This document shows, piece by piece, positions 17,143 through 25,700 of a stretch of 64,000 bases of DNA (positions within the stretch are counted from its first letter, which is position 1; every line of letters starts with the position of its first letter). The notes under the pieces were generated by a model that saw only the letters and a list, made by a program, of their open reading frames with translations, was not told the origin of the DNA and searched no databases. The translations under genes and the position numbers were made by a program. The DNA lies in contig JAGRKV010000088.1 of assembly GCA_020442165.1 (NCBI GenBank), positions 53,458-117,457 on the forward strand. Reading direction: 5' to 3'. The DNA is from Hyphomicrobiaceae bacterium (GTDB taxonomy: Bacteria > Pseudomonadota > Alphaproteobacteria > Rhizobiales > Hyphomicrobiaceae).

Positions 17143-18072
17143 TCAAGGAGCCGGCCGGAGCGTGGTGAGGTTGAAAAGATCGTCGGGGGTGACGACGAGG
17201 CCATAGGCAACGCGAAGGCACACCGCCAGAACCAGCAGCGCCAGCATGAAGCGTAGCTGCTCACCCTTGAGGTTGGCGCCTGCCTTGGCCCCAAACTGTG
17301 TGCCGATGACGCCCGCGGCAATCAGCAGTATGCCCAGCACCACGTCGACGGAGTGCAGGAAATAGGCTTGAGACATGGTCGTGAAGGCGCCCACGAACAT
17401 GATCTGGTAGAGCGATGTTCCCACCGCAATATTGGTCCGCATCTTCAGCACATAGACCATGGCCGGCACCAGGACGAAACCGCCGCCTACGCCCATCAGC
17501 GCGGTCAGGACGCCGATCATTGCGCCGATCCCGAGGACAGGAATGACGCTGATGTAGAGCTTCGAGCGCGGAAAGCGCATCTTGAAGGGCAGCCGGTGCA
17601 GGAACGTGTGATGCCGCCGCTCGATCAGCGTGCCCCCCGCCTTGGCGGCGGACCGCATCGTGTTGATGCTTTCGATGAGCATCAGCAACCCGAGCGATCC
17701 AAGCAGGACAACGTAACTGAGCGACAAGAAGAGGTCGAACTGGCCCTGAGCGCGCAGCCAGCTGACCAGCTGCGTTCCCGCGAGCGAGCCGGTGATGCCG
17801 CTGACGAGCAGAGCGTTGCCGATGCGAAAATCGATGTTGCCGCGCTGCCAATGGGTCATCGACCCCGAAACAGCCGTCGCGGTCGCCTGATTGGCGCCCG
17901 TCGCAATGGCAACCGCCGTCGGAATTCCCAGGAACAGCATCAGCGGCGTGATGATGAAACCGCCGCCCACGCCGAAGAGCCCTGAAAGAAATCCTACAGC
18001 GCCACCGACACCGATGACGGCAAGGCCGTTGACGGCGACGCCCGCAACAGGAAGGTAAACATGAAAGTTCAT
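17143..18072 (-). CDS. TauE/SafE family sulfite/anion exporter
   Basis: The 309-residue membrane protein has about eight hydrophobic segments and two copies of the family glycine motif: GFLSGLFGVGGGFIITPLML near the N-terminus and GVLTALMGVGGGFVLVPAMV in the C-terminal half. TauE/SafE permeases move sulfite, sulfoacetate or other organosulfur anions across the inner membrane; the substrate cannot be told from sequence. The open frame extends to 18252 but homology and hydrophobicity begin at the ATG at 18072. About 300 bases without a gene separate it from the small membrane gene upstream. Confidence 0.9.
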   Translation of the reverse strand: MNFHVYLPVAGVAVNGLAVIGVGGAVGFLSGLFGVGGGFIITPLMLFLGIPTAVAIATGANQATATAVSGSMTHWQRGNIDFRIGNALLVSGITGSLAGTQLVSWLRAQGQFDLFLSLSYVVLLGSLGLLMLIESINTMRSAAKAGGTLIERRHHTFLHRLPFKMRFPRSKLYISVIPVLGIGAMIGVLTALMGVGGGFVLVPAMVYVLKMRTNIAVGTSLYQIMFVGAFTTMSQAYFLHSVDVVLGILLIAAGVIGTQFGAKAGANLKGEQLRFMLALLVLAVCLRVAYGLVVTPDDLFNLTTLRPAP

Positions 18073-18372
18073 GGCGATCGCATCGCGATGGGCCGGCCGG
18101 CGGGTGAAAACCACCGCAAGCCCGCTGGGTATGATGTCGAGATGGATGAGCCAGATGAGCGCCGCCCAGCCTGTACCACCGCGTAAATCGCCTCTAGATC
18201 GCATCGCGCTGCATTGCAACAGAGCGCATTGGCACATGCGACGATCCGCCATTGCTTCTGGCGCTGAGGCGGAGCCACGACTTAGCAGCCGGCCTTGGCG
18301 TTTTTTTAGCCGGCCCCCCTCCCAAGAACGTGCCCAATGTCGAACGCCAGGCCTGCGGCTCCTGGCGCAACC
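18073..18372. other. 300-base gap without a supported gene
   Basis: This stretch lies upstream of the TauE-like gene and downstream of the small membrane-protein gene, both on the minus strand. I see no convincing ribosome-binding site with an open frame, and no strong hairpin. It probably contains the promoter of the permease gene. Confidence 0.35.
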
Positions 18373-18564
18373 TCAACCGCGCTTGATTCCGCGTTCCAGG
18401 ATGATTGCGGGCCCACGGCTGGGTTCGACGCAGCCCTTGCCCGCTTCATAGACCATGCCGAGCCCGTCACAACGCATGTGGGCAAGGTAGGTGCGCACGC
18501 CGTAGCTGAGCATCAGCAACACGGCAACGGCAGCAAGGAGGATGGTCAAACCGCGAGCGCTCAT
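18373..18564 (-). CDS. small membrane protein, function unknown
   Basis: The 63-residue product starts MSARGLTILLAAVAVLLMLS, one hydrophobic segment, followed by a cytoplasmic or periplasmic tail with two cysteines (HMRCDGLG and GKGCVEP). I do not recognise the family. Its ATG overlaps the stop of the P1 peptidase as ATGA, so it is translationally coupled and probably belongs to the same operon. The longer frame to 18612 would sit inside the peptidase gene and is less likely. Confidence 0.65.
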   Translation of the reverse strand: MSARGLTILLAAVAVLLMLSYGVRTYLAHMRCDGLGMVYEAGKGCVEPSRGPAIILERGIKRG

Positions 18565-19592
18565 TTGCCGGTATCTCCAAACCGTTCGATCCAGGCAGGT
18601 GGCCCGGTCCACCCGGCAGGCACGGGTGCCGCCGCGTGGACCCCTCGCGCAACAGCCCGCGCCAGCACGTTGGCGGCAACACTACCGATGCGGGCCAAGC
18701 TTGCCACGGAATCGGGCGCGGGTGCCGCGCGCGTCGAAAGGGCAAATACGACGTCGCCGTCGAGAGGGGTGTGAACGGGGTAGATGGCGCGCGCTAACCC
18801 TGTCTGCGCCATGATCGCCATCCGCATGGCCTGCGGCCTGGTCAGCGAAGCGCTAGTGGCGACCACGGCGAGCACGGTGCTTTCACCGGGGTCGCCCTTC
18901 AGCAGCGGTTTGAGATCTGCTGGCGTGATATTGCCTGGAACGGCGTGATTGCCAAACTCGCCATCGCGTTCGAAGGCGCGAGCCCAGAATGCTGGCCCGT
19001 CTCCGACTGTAACCGCGCCTGCCGGATTGACCGCCGCCAGCGCGCCGATGACCGTGCGGTCGGCGAGCACCTCTGATGCGCTGCCCAGGCCTCCGCGCAA
19101 ATTGACCGTTGTCGCGCCGAAGCCCGCACCCACGCTGCCGATGGCGCAGTGTTGTGACGCTCGCCTGGCGGCTTCATAGGCAAGTCCGGCATAAGGCGGA
19201 GTTCGACCCCAGTCCTTGTCGCCGCCGTTGAGAAGATCGAAAAGGATGGCGCCAGGAACGATCGGAACCCGTGCCTCGCGAACGGCAAATCCAATGCCGC
19301 GCTCGCGCAGGAACGCTTGCACGCCGGTTGCCGCATCAAGACCAAATGCCGAGCCGCCGGAGAGCACGAGCCCATGCACCTCCTCGACGGTTCCTTGCAG
19401 GTTGAGCGCGTCAACCTCGCGCGTGCCGATCCCGCCGCCCCGCCCATCCACGGCCGCAACGAGCGGGCTATCGCCAAGAATGACGGTGACGCCGGACATC
19501 AGCCGCTCGTCGTGCGCGTGTCCAACAGTCAGCCCCGGTACATCCGTAATTGCATTTTGAGTATCGCTGAGCGCCATGGGGTTGCCTGTCAT
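18561..19592 (-). CDS. P1 (DmpA/S58) family peptidase
   Basis: The 343-residue protein resembles the DmpA family of L-aminopeptidase/D-esterases, which are self-cleaving Ntn-hydrolase-like enzymes. Visible family stretches are DVPGLTVGHAHDERLMSGVT, DGRGGGIGTREVDALN, LVLSGGSAFGLDAATGVQAF and VVATSASLTRPQAMRMA, the last containing the region of the nucleophile and cleavage site. Natural substrates are unclear; relatives cleave N-terminal residues from small peptides or beta-amino acid peptides. I chose the ATG at 19592; a GTG 36 bases upstream is possible, and neither has a strong ribosome-binding site. It is followed by a coupled small membrane protein. Confidence 0.88.
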   Translation of the reverse strand: MTGNPMALSDTQNAITDVPGLTVGHAHDERLMSGVTVILGDSPLVAAVDGRGGGIGTREVDALNLQGTVEEVHGLVLSGGSAFGLDAATGVQAFLRERGIGFAVREARVPIVPGAILFDLLNGGDKDWGRTPPYAGLAYEAARRASQHCAIGSVGAGFGATTVNLRGGLGSASEVLADRTVIGALAAVNPAGAVTVGDGPAFWARAFERDGEFGNHAVPGNITPADLKPLLKGDPGESTVLAVVATSASLTRPQAMRMAIMAQTGLARAIYPVHTPLDGDVVFALSTRAAPAPDSVASLARIGSVAANVLARAVARGVHAAAPVPAGWTGPPAWIERFGDTGK

Positions 19593-20505
19593 TTGCGCAC
19601 TTTTTTCCAGTGTTACTATTTTAATCACTCAACGCAGACCAAGCCGGTTATTCGCCAGCGAATGTAATGGCAATAGCGCCGCGATGCAGGTGTAACGCAC
19701 AACTTGATCCAGAAGCGTGAGTAACGGGCAACCGGCAGCCATGCTGAAGGGAAATACGCCATTGCGCCGGCCAAATGGCCACTGTCCACGCGAACATTCG
19801 TGGAGCGCATACGTAGCCACCACAGCCCTGGTCATAGAAAGCATGTCCGAATCGATGGCAGATCACGGCGATGCACAGCGTCGTTTCACCAACGGCATTG
19901 CGATGCACAACCGATTGCGAAGCGCTGAAAGTTGAGTTTTGTTGCAACACTGCGCACAGGATTTGAAACATGCTGCGGTGCCAATAAGACATGCCAAAAT
20001 CGGCATGGATGGTAGTTCAAAAAAGTTACGTTAGCCCAATAAATACGGCACTTTCGCGCTGCAATCTCGCGATCGCGTGCTGATGATGTGCGGCAATTTG
20101 CACCCCCCAGAAAGTTCGCAGCCGTCACCACTTTGTCCTTGTCTTGTCACGATCGGCAGGCTTTCCTTCGCGCCCTCACCTTGAGGTGGTTTGACGGGCG
20201 TTGCGATGGCAACCATATGCGTTAAGCGCACGGCAAGGTGTGGTGACGATAAGTGCTGACCGCATTTGTTTGGGCTCTCGCCCGGCAACAGCGGAAGGCA
20301 ATATGAAACGGATATGTTGGGTGTATTGCTGCTGCGGTCTCATCAATCATTAGGCTTCGCGCCAGATGAGGGTTGAAATTCTCAAAAGCACACCGAACAT
20401 TATTCTGGCATTGGACTGCACGCGAGCAGGCGAGGGCGTCTGGTCGTATTGAAAAGGAAAGGTTGCGGCCGGAACATGGACTGGTCCGCAAGAAGTGAGG
20501 GCTCA
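19593..20505. other. about 900 bases without a supported gene
   Basis: The region separates the divergent P1 peptidase and a small plus-strand gene. It is visibly more AT-rich than the flanking genes. Several 60-115 codon frames are open on the minus strand, but they overlap one another, lack ribosome-binding sites and show no recognised motif. Nothing further can be supported. Confidence 0.35.
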
Positions 20506-20703
20506 ATGACCCAAATTGAGAAAGCGGAAATCGCAGAGATCAATTCATCGATCGAAGAACTGGGCGATCCGCGCGCGTGCTACAAGCTTGTCCGCGACAA
20601 GATCAAGACACATGAGATGAAGGGTGAAATCATCTCTGATGATTTGCGCCGTCTCGAACGCGTGCTTCTGAATGAGTGCAACGCCGCTTCGCAGGGGCGT
20701 TGA
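20506..20703 (+). CDS. small conserved-looking hypothetical protein
   Basis: The 65-residue protein is charged and mostly helical in character: EKAEIAEINSSIEELGDPRA, then YKLVRDKIKTHEMKGEIISD and LRRLERVLLNECNAASQGR. GAGGG lies 6 bases before the ATG at 20506, which I preferred to the longer frame from 20449. No signal peptide or membrane segment is visible. I do not recognise a family. Its amphipathic composition suggests a small regulatory or structural cytoplasmic protein, but this is weak inference. Confidence 0.6.
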   Translation: MTQIEKAEIAEINSSIEELGDPRACYKLVRDKIKTHEMKGEIISDDLRRLERVLLNECNAASQGR

Positions 20704-20716
20704 TCGCGAAGAACAC

Positions 20717-20878
20717 ATGGCTCCGGTCATAGAAATCCGGCCACATGGCTCCGATGTTACCGCAAGCGGTTCATTGAAGGCCAGGGCCGGTTCAGCGCAC
20801 GACCGCTCCGGGGACTACGAAATCAGGCGCGTCCAGGCAGGTCACTGTTGCCTGACTTGCGGCTGCGAAACCAAATGA
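20717..20878 (+). CDS. possible 53-residue protein with a cysteine-rich end
   Basis: An ATG 13 bases after the preceding small gene opens 53 codons ending in GHCCLTCGCETK, with four cysteines in seven residues, which looks like a metal- or cluster-binding tail. A GAAGAA sequence is the only candidate ribosome-binding site. I do not recognise it; it may be a chance frame. The following hairpin at 20880 would fit as its terminator. Confidence 0.35.
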   Translation: MAPVIEIRPHGSDVTASGSLKARAGSAHDRSGDYEIRRVQAGHCCLTCGCETK

Positions 20879-20879
20879 C

Positions 20880-20903
20880 AGCTGCCGGTAGTCCCGGCAG
20901 CTG
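20880..20903. terminator. hairpin between convergent genes
   Basis: CAGCTGCCGG and CCGGCAGCTG form a 10-bp stem around a short loop. It lies about 110 bases after the end of the second Liv binding-protein gene (minus) and directly after the small plus-strand frame. No long T-run is present on either side, so termination strength is uncertain. Confidence 0.45.
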
Positions 20904-21014
20904 CGCCCACCACTGTCGGCAAAGTTCACTAATTGCCAACGCCGTAGGATGTTGCCAGGGCTCGGAACAAGCAAAGCAGCCGCAGCCGATTCCCCCCCCC
21001 TTGCCATCCATCAA

Positions 21015-22274
21015 TTATCGCAGCGACGATGCATCTCGCGATGGGTTCTCATTGGAACCGCGACGCCCCCCAGCCGTGCCTGCGATGACCCGCCGCCAGA
21101 CGGAACCCGCGCGGCGGAAAGGTGCGAACGATGCACAATCCGCATCGCCCTCTCTTGTGAATCCGATCTCTTCCAAATGCGCGCGTGACGCAGTGAGCCG
21201 CTCCGCGACGCGCTCACCATCGGTACTGTCAACGGCAATCGCGGCTTCGCGCCAGAGCATCAAGGCAGCCGCCGCATCGCTGGCGGCCAAAGCATCAGCC
21301 GTTTCGCTGTCTTCGATTGTGTCCCTGCTGATCGAAACCGGCATCATCACTTCGACAGTATCGTCCAGCAGCCCATCGGCATGACGAACGAACTCTTCGT
21401 TCGCCATGGCGTCATTGAGCAGGACCGGCACGGTGATCCCGGCCAGCCGCAGTTGCCGGATCACAATGGCGGCTTCCGCCGGAAAGCCCACAAACAGCAC
21501 CGCCTTTGGCCGCATCGCCGCGACCGCGGTAACCGTCGCGCCATAGTCGCGCTCGCTGGAAACGATTGTCAGGGTTTGGGATAGCGCCGCCGCATCGGTT
21601 TTCGCCGCCGCCTTGGCAGCCTCAGCCAGACCTCGCGACATCGTTGTCCGATCGTGGATGATGACGGTGCCGCCGTCTGGCCCAGCCAGTTCGCGAAGAC
21701 GCTGGCCGGCATCGTGTCCCTGCCGGTCGTCGCGGCCTGCTGCCCGAAAGACGAGTGGTCCGGCACGCCGCAATGTCAGGTCGGGATGGCGCACGCCAGC
21801 TGCAAGAAACAGAATGCCGGCCTGCTGATAAAGGCTGGCAGCTTCCACGGCAGCGCCTGGGCAGGGATGGCCAATGACAACGACGGGATGCGCAGGGTTG
21901 CCTATGATGGCTTCGGCGGTGTTGCGTGCGCCCTCCCGGTTGCATGCATCATCGTTCACCTCGACACGCAGCGGACGGCCCAGGATTCCGCCACGCGCGT
22001 TGATCTCGCCAGCGGCAAGCTCGATGCGCGCTCGCACGGCATGACCGAAGCCTTGCCGAGGCCCGCTAAGCGGCACCGCAAGCGCAACATCCACCACACC
22101 ACTATTTTGATCTCTCGCTTGGCCCGTTGCGGGCGAGCCGCCTGCTGCAACCGTGACGAAAACAGTCGCCAGCAAAGAGTAGGGCCTGAGGAGCGCGCAG
22201 CCACCACGCTTCCAGTTCCGATAAGCGTTGGACACTGCCCGGCCGCCACGCTTGCGCGCTGCCCCGAAGGTCAT
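21015..22274 (-). CDS. second Liv-type ABC transporter substrate-binding protein
   Basis: The protein (419 residues from the ATG at 22274; an ATG at 22289 is also in frame) is a type I periplasmic binding protein of the LivJ/LivK family. A signal-like segment LRPYSLLATVFVTVAAGGSP precedes the domain, which starts VDVALAVPLSGPRQGFGHAV and contains IELAAGEINARGGILGRPLR and GGTVIIHDRTTMSRGLAEAA. It is clearly related to the LivK gene just upstream but much diverged and without a lipobox. It is the last gene of the Liv operon, after a hairpin. It may widen ligand range or act as a sensor; ligand is unknown. Confidence 0.85.
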   Translation of the reverse strand: MTFGAARKRGGRAVSNAYRNWKRGGCALLRPYSLLATVFVTVAAGGSPATGQARDQNSGVVDVALAVPLSGPRQGFGHAVRARIELAAGEINARGGILGRPLRVEVNDDACNREGARNTAEAIIGNPAHPVVVIGHPCPGAAVEAASLYQQAGILFLAAGVRHPDLTLRRAGPLVFRAAGRDDRQGHDAGQRLRELAGPDGGTVIIHDRTTMSRGLAEAAKAAAKTDAAALSQTLTIVSSERDYGATVTAVAAMRPKAVLFVGFPAEAAIVIRQLRLAGITVPVLLNDAMANEEFVRHADGLLDDTVEVMMPVSISRDTIEDSETADALAASDAAAALMLWREAAIAVDSTDGERVAERLTASRAHLEEIGFTREGDADCASFAPFRRAGSVWRRVIAGTAGGRRGSNENPSRDASSLR

Positions 22275-22296
22275 AATGCCTGATATCATGAAGTTC

Positions 22297-22323
22297 GGGG
22301 AGCGGTCATGTGACCGGCTCCCC
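22297..22323 (-). terminator. hairpin after livK
   Basis: GGGGAGC and GGTCA on the left pair with TGACC and GCTCCCC on the right around a 2-base loop, with one bulged base. It lies about 40 bases after the livK stop on the minus strand and overlaps the start region of the second binding-protein gene. The T-run is poor, so it may act as a partial terminator or a 3' RNA stabiliser. Confidence 0.45.
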
Positions 22324-22364
22324 GTTGCCAGGCGGTATCGCACCATGTCGTCTGCGGCCCGCTC

Positions 22365-23543
22365 TTACTCGTTTTGAATGTAGGTGATCTTGCCGTCGGG
22401 CTGCTTTTTCCAGGTATACATCGTGTAATCGAGACGGGTGATGTCGCCCTTCTTGTCATAGGAAAGATCGCCGATCACCGTCTTGAAGGCATGCCCGCTG
22501 TGCATCACCTCGGCGACCTTCTTGGCATCGAGCGCGCCAGCTTTTTCGGCTGCCTGCTTGATGATCTGCACGGCCGCGTAGGAATAAAGCGTGTAGGCCT
22601 CGGGCTTGAAGTTGCGCTGGGCGAACTTGTCGATCACGCTTTTTGCTTCAGGGCGTTTCTGCGGATCGGGCGCAAACGTCATCAACGTGCCTTCTGCACC
22701 CGGTCCGGCAACGGCGGCGAACTCGTCTGTGGCGATTCCATCCGCGCCCATCATCGTTGCCATGACACCGGCATCACGCATTTGCCGGAGGATGAGGCCG
22801 CCCTCGGTGTGGAGCCCGCCCCAATAGACGACGTCAGCGCCTGACTCCTTGATCTTGGAGATCAGCGCAGAGAAATCCTTCTCGCCGGTGTTGATGCCTT
22901 CATAAAGCACCTCGGTAACACCCTTGGCGTTCATCGCCTTCTTGGTCTCGTCGGCAAGGCCCTTGCCATATGTGGTCTTGTCGTGGACGACTGCGATCTT
23001 CTTGTCCTTCAGGTTGTCGGCAATGTAGTTGCCGGCCACCGTGCCTTGCTGATCGTCCCGCCCGCAGGTTCGGAACACATTCCACATGTTGCGTTCGGTG
23101 AACGTAGGGTTCGTTGATGCAGGTGTGATCTGCAGCATGCCGTTTTCGGCATAAACGTCGGAGGAAGGAATCGAGACGCCTGAATTGAAATGCCCGACGA
23201 CAAACTTGGCACCCTCGCCGGCAAACTTGTTGGCAATCGACACGCCCTGCTTTGGATCGCCGACATCGTCACCAAGGATCATTTCGATCTTGTGACCCAG
23301 AATGCCGCCGGCCTCGTTGATGTCGGCAATGGCCTGATCGGCTCCATTCTTGAGTTGCGAGCCGAACGCGGCCGACGAACCCGTCAGCGGTCCAGCCACG
23401 GCAATCTTGATGGTGCCGCCGCTTGCAGCGGGGGCTTTGGCTTCGGACTTGGCGGGTTCCTGTTTCGACTTCGGGCTGTTGTCACATGCAGCAAGGCCGA
23501 GCGCCGTTGCGAGCATCAGACCTGCGTGCAAGAGAATTCGCAT
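22365..23543 (-). CDS. livK: branched-chain amino acid ABC transporter substrate-binding lipoprotein
   Basis: The 392-residue protein has a signal peptide ending in the lipobox LAAC at residues 17-20, then a linker rich in lysine and alanine and a LivJ/LivK domain: IKIAVAGPLTGSSAAFGSQL, QAIADINEAGGILGHKIEM, and NVFRTCGRDDQQGTVAGNYI. It captures leucine-type amino acids, or amides and urea-like compounds in some relatives, for the LivHMGF transporter upstream. Anchoring of the binding protein by lipid is unusual but not rare in Gram-negative bacteria. It starts 168 bases after the DUF6867 gene on the same strand, long enough for its own promoter. Confidence 0.92.
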   Translation of the reverse strand: MRILLHAGLMLATALGLAACDNSPKSKQEPAKSEAKAPAASGGTIKIAVAGPLTGSSAAFGSQLKNGADQAIADINEAGGILGHKIEMILGDDVGDPKQGVSIANKFAGEGAKFVVGHFNSGVSIPSSDVYAENGMLQITPASTNPTFTERNMWNVFRTCGRDDQQGTVAGNYIADNLKDKKIAVVHDKTTYGKGLADETKKAMNAKGVTEVLYEGINTGEKDFSALISKIKESGADVVYWGGLHTEGGLILRQMRDAGVMATMMGADGIATDEFAAVAGPGAEGTLMTFAPDPQKRPEAKSVIDKFAQRNFKPEAYTLYSYAAVQIIKQAAEKAGALDAKKVAEVMHSGHAFKTVIGDLSYDKKGDITRLDYTMYTWKKQPDGKITYIQNE

Positions 23544-23710
23544 GGGTTCCTCTCCCTGGAACGATGTTGGGCACCACTCGCGAGGTTGGCCGCGATGAGC
23601 GATCCGCGGATCTCAACCCCGTTGCGGTGCAGCATGTTTCCCTGAAACCGGGCAAAAGTCACCCCCCGTCGCATCGGATTCCGGCGCCCTCAGGGCGAAG
23701 AGGGCGCGTG

Positions 23711-24037
23711 CTAGCGGATTTGCTGGGTCCGCCAGCCATATTGGGAGCGCATTTGCCGAACCCGCGCCTGATAGTGGCCAAGGGCAGCCATTGCCATGAG
23801 CAGTACGAAGGTCCCCAGGTAATGCAGCGGCGACAACAGGGGTTCCGAGAATAGTGCGAAATGGAAAAAGCGCACGGCAGCAGCCAGCAACAGCATGTAC
23901 CAGATGAGTTGCCAGTATGGCTTCCATGTTTCGGCGATGGCCTGGCCGGTCACGCGCGCCGCCGCGCCGCCGAGTGCAAACGTCAACACCGCGTAGGTCC
24001 AGATCTCACCCGGGATGGTGTCGAAGATGCCGGTCAA
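23711..24037 (-). CDS. DUF6867 family membrane protein of the Liv operon
   Basis: The 108-residue protein has three hydrophobic segments, around IWTYAVLTFALGGAAA, LIWYMLLLAAAVRFFHFALF and YLGTFVLLMAMAALGHYQAR. I recognise it as the small membrane protein regularly found after livF in Hyphomicrobiales (DUF6867). Its ATG overlaps the livF stop by four bases. A role in transporter assembly or stability is plausible but not established. Confidence 0.85.
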   Translation of the reverse strand: MTGIFDTIPGEIWTYAVLTFALGGAAARVTGQAIAETWKPYWQLIWYMLLLAAAVRFFHFALFSEPLLSPLHYLGTFVLLMAMAALGHYQARVRQMRSQYGWRTQQIR

Positions 24038-24759
24038 TGCCGCCCCCCTTCAAGATAGGCCGCGCGCACCTCGGGACGTGACAGCAGCTCTCTTCCGGTG
24101 CCACTGAGCGTGATGTCGCCATTGACCATGACATAGGCGCGATGTGCGAGCTTGAGGGCGTGAAACGCATTCTGTTCGACCAGAAAGACAGTCATGCCGT
24201 CCTTCTGGTTGATGTCGCGGATGACATCGAAGATCTGCTTCACGATCAACGGCGCAAGGCCGAGCGATGGCTCGTCGAGCAGCAGCAGGCGTGGCCGGCT
24301 CATCAACGCGCGCGCTATCGCCAACATCTGCTGTTCGCCGCCTGAGAGTGTGCCGCCGCGCTGGTTGAGCCGCTCCCGCAGCCGTGGAAAGAGCCCGGTT
24401 ACGTGCTCAAGGTCCTCATCGAAGTGCGCCAGTCCGTCGATCGACGCACCCATCTGCAGGTTTTCAAGCACCGTCATCCGCGCGAAGATGCGCCGCCCTT
24501 CGGGGGACTGCGCGATCCGCAACGCCGCGATCTGGTGTGTCGGCAGATGCGTGATGTCGTGCCCGTCGAAAATGATCTGGCCATCGCGTGCGCGCGGGCT
24601 GCCGAAGATCGTCATCATCAGTGTCGACTTGCCGGCACCGTTGGCGCCGATCAGCGTGACGATTTCGCCGCGATTAACGTCGATGTCGACGCCCTTCAAG
24701 GCGCAGATGCTGCCATAGTAGGCCGTAACGCCGCGAACCTGGAGCAGAGGCATGCTCAT
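24034..24759 (-). CDS. livF: branched-chain amino acid ABC transporter ATP-binding protein LivF
   Basis: The 241-residue ATPase has Walker A GANGAGKSTLMMTIFG, ABC signature TLSGGEQQMLAIARAL and Walker B LLLLDEPSLGLAPLIV, followed by the H-loop region VFLVEQNAFHAL. With LivG it forms the ATPase pair driving import through LivH and LivM. It overlaps livG by four bases at its start and the DUF6867 gene at its end. Confidence 0.95.
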   Translation of the reverse strand: MSMPLLQVRGVTAYYGSICALKGVDIDVNRGEIVTLIGANGAGKSTLMMTIFGSPRARDGQIIFDGHDITHLPTHQIAALRIAQSPEGRRIFARMTVLENLQMGASIDGLAHFDEDLEHVTGLFPRLRERLNQRGGTLSGGEQQMLAIARALMSRPRLLLLDEPSLGLAPLIVKQIFDVIRDINQKDGMTVFLVEQNAFHALKLAHRAYVMVNGDITLSGTGRELLSRPEVRAAYLEGGRH

Positions 24760-25700
24760 CGCGCACCTCCGTGGTCGAGGCCAGATTGCAGCCCCTCGAT
24801 CTCGGCCTCCGCGGCTTCTTCCTCGTCTTCATCGACACCAAGATAGGCGGCGATGACAGCGGGATCGTTCTTGATGTGGCTGGGCGTGCCATCCGAAATC
24901 TTGGCGCCATGCTCGAGCACGACGACATGATCGGAAATTTCCATCACCACGCTCATGTCGTGCTCGATTAGTAGGATCGCCGTGTCATGGTCGTCTCGGA
25001 TGGCACGCAGAAGCGTATTGAGTTCCAAGCTTTCCTTTGGGTTGAGTCCAGCCGCCGGTTCGTCAAGGCAAAGGAGGCGCGGTCCCGTACACATGGCCCG
25101 CGCGATTTCAAGCCGCCGCTGGTCGCCGTAGGGCAGGTCGCCGGCAGGATCGTCAGCCCGCAGGGTGAGCCCGATGAGATCGAGCCAGAAGGTCGCGCGC
25201 TCGACGGCCGCGCGCTCTGCCTCCTTGAACCGCCGGGCACCAACGAGGCCCAGCACCGTCCACCCCGATGCGCGCATCAGCGCGTTGTGCTGCGCGACGA
25301 TCAAGTTTTCCAGGACCGTCATGCCGGTGAACAGGCGTATGTTCTGGAATGTGCGCGCCACCTTCGCCTTGGCCGTGATCTCATAGTCGGGCATGCGTTC
25401 GAGCAGGTAAAGGCCGCGCCCGTCGGCCTTTCGCCAACGGTCGCCAGAGTTCGTTAGCCTGTCGAGATCGGTCTGCGTCGTAGTCGCGTCATGAGCCAGC
25501 GCAATGCGCCCGACGGTCGGCTTGTAGAATCCAGTGATACAATTGAAGACCGTGGTCTTTCCCGCGCCGTTAGGTCCGATGAGCGCAGTGATCTCGCCAC
25601 GATGGGCGGCAAAAGACAAATCGTCGATAGCGACCAAGCCACCAAAGCGCATGGTCAGGTGCTCGACAACGAGCAAGGGCATTTCCGCCTGCATACTCAC
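24756..25700 (-). CDS. livG: branched-chain amino acid ABC transporter ATP-binding protein LivG
   Basis: The 314-residue ATPase has Walker A GPNGAGKTTVFNCITG, the LivG-type signature DLPYGDQRRLEIARAM in place of LSGGQ, and Walker B RLLCLDEPAAGLNPKES. An acidic tail (DEDEEEAAEAE) after the ATPase domain makes it longer than the usual 255-residue LivG, and the segment LTNSGDRWRKADGRGLYLLE is an insertion seen in alphaproteobacterial members. It overlaps livM and livF by four bases each, so the operon is translationally coupled. Confidence 0.94.
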   Translation of the reverse strand: MSMQAEMPLLVVEHLTMRFGGLVAIDDLSFAAHRGEITALIGPNGAGKTTVFNCITGFYKPTVGRIALAHDATTTQTDLDRLTNSGDRWRKADGRGLYLLERMPDYEITAKAKVARTFQNIRLFTGMTVLENLIVAQHNALMRASGWTVLGLVGARRFKEAERAAVERATFWLDLIGLTLRADDPAGDLPYGDQRRLEIARAMCTGPRLLCLDEPAAGLNPKESLELNTLLRAIRDDHDTAILLIEHDMSVVMEISDHVVVLEHGAKISDGTPSHIKNDPAVIAAYLGVDEDEEEAAEAEIEGLQSGLDHGGAR

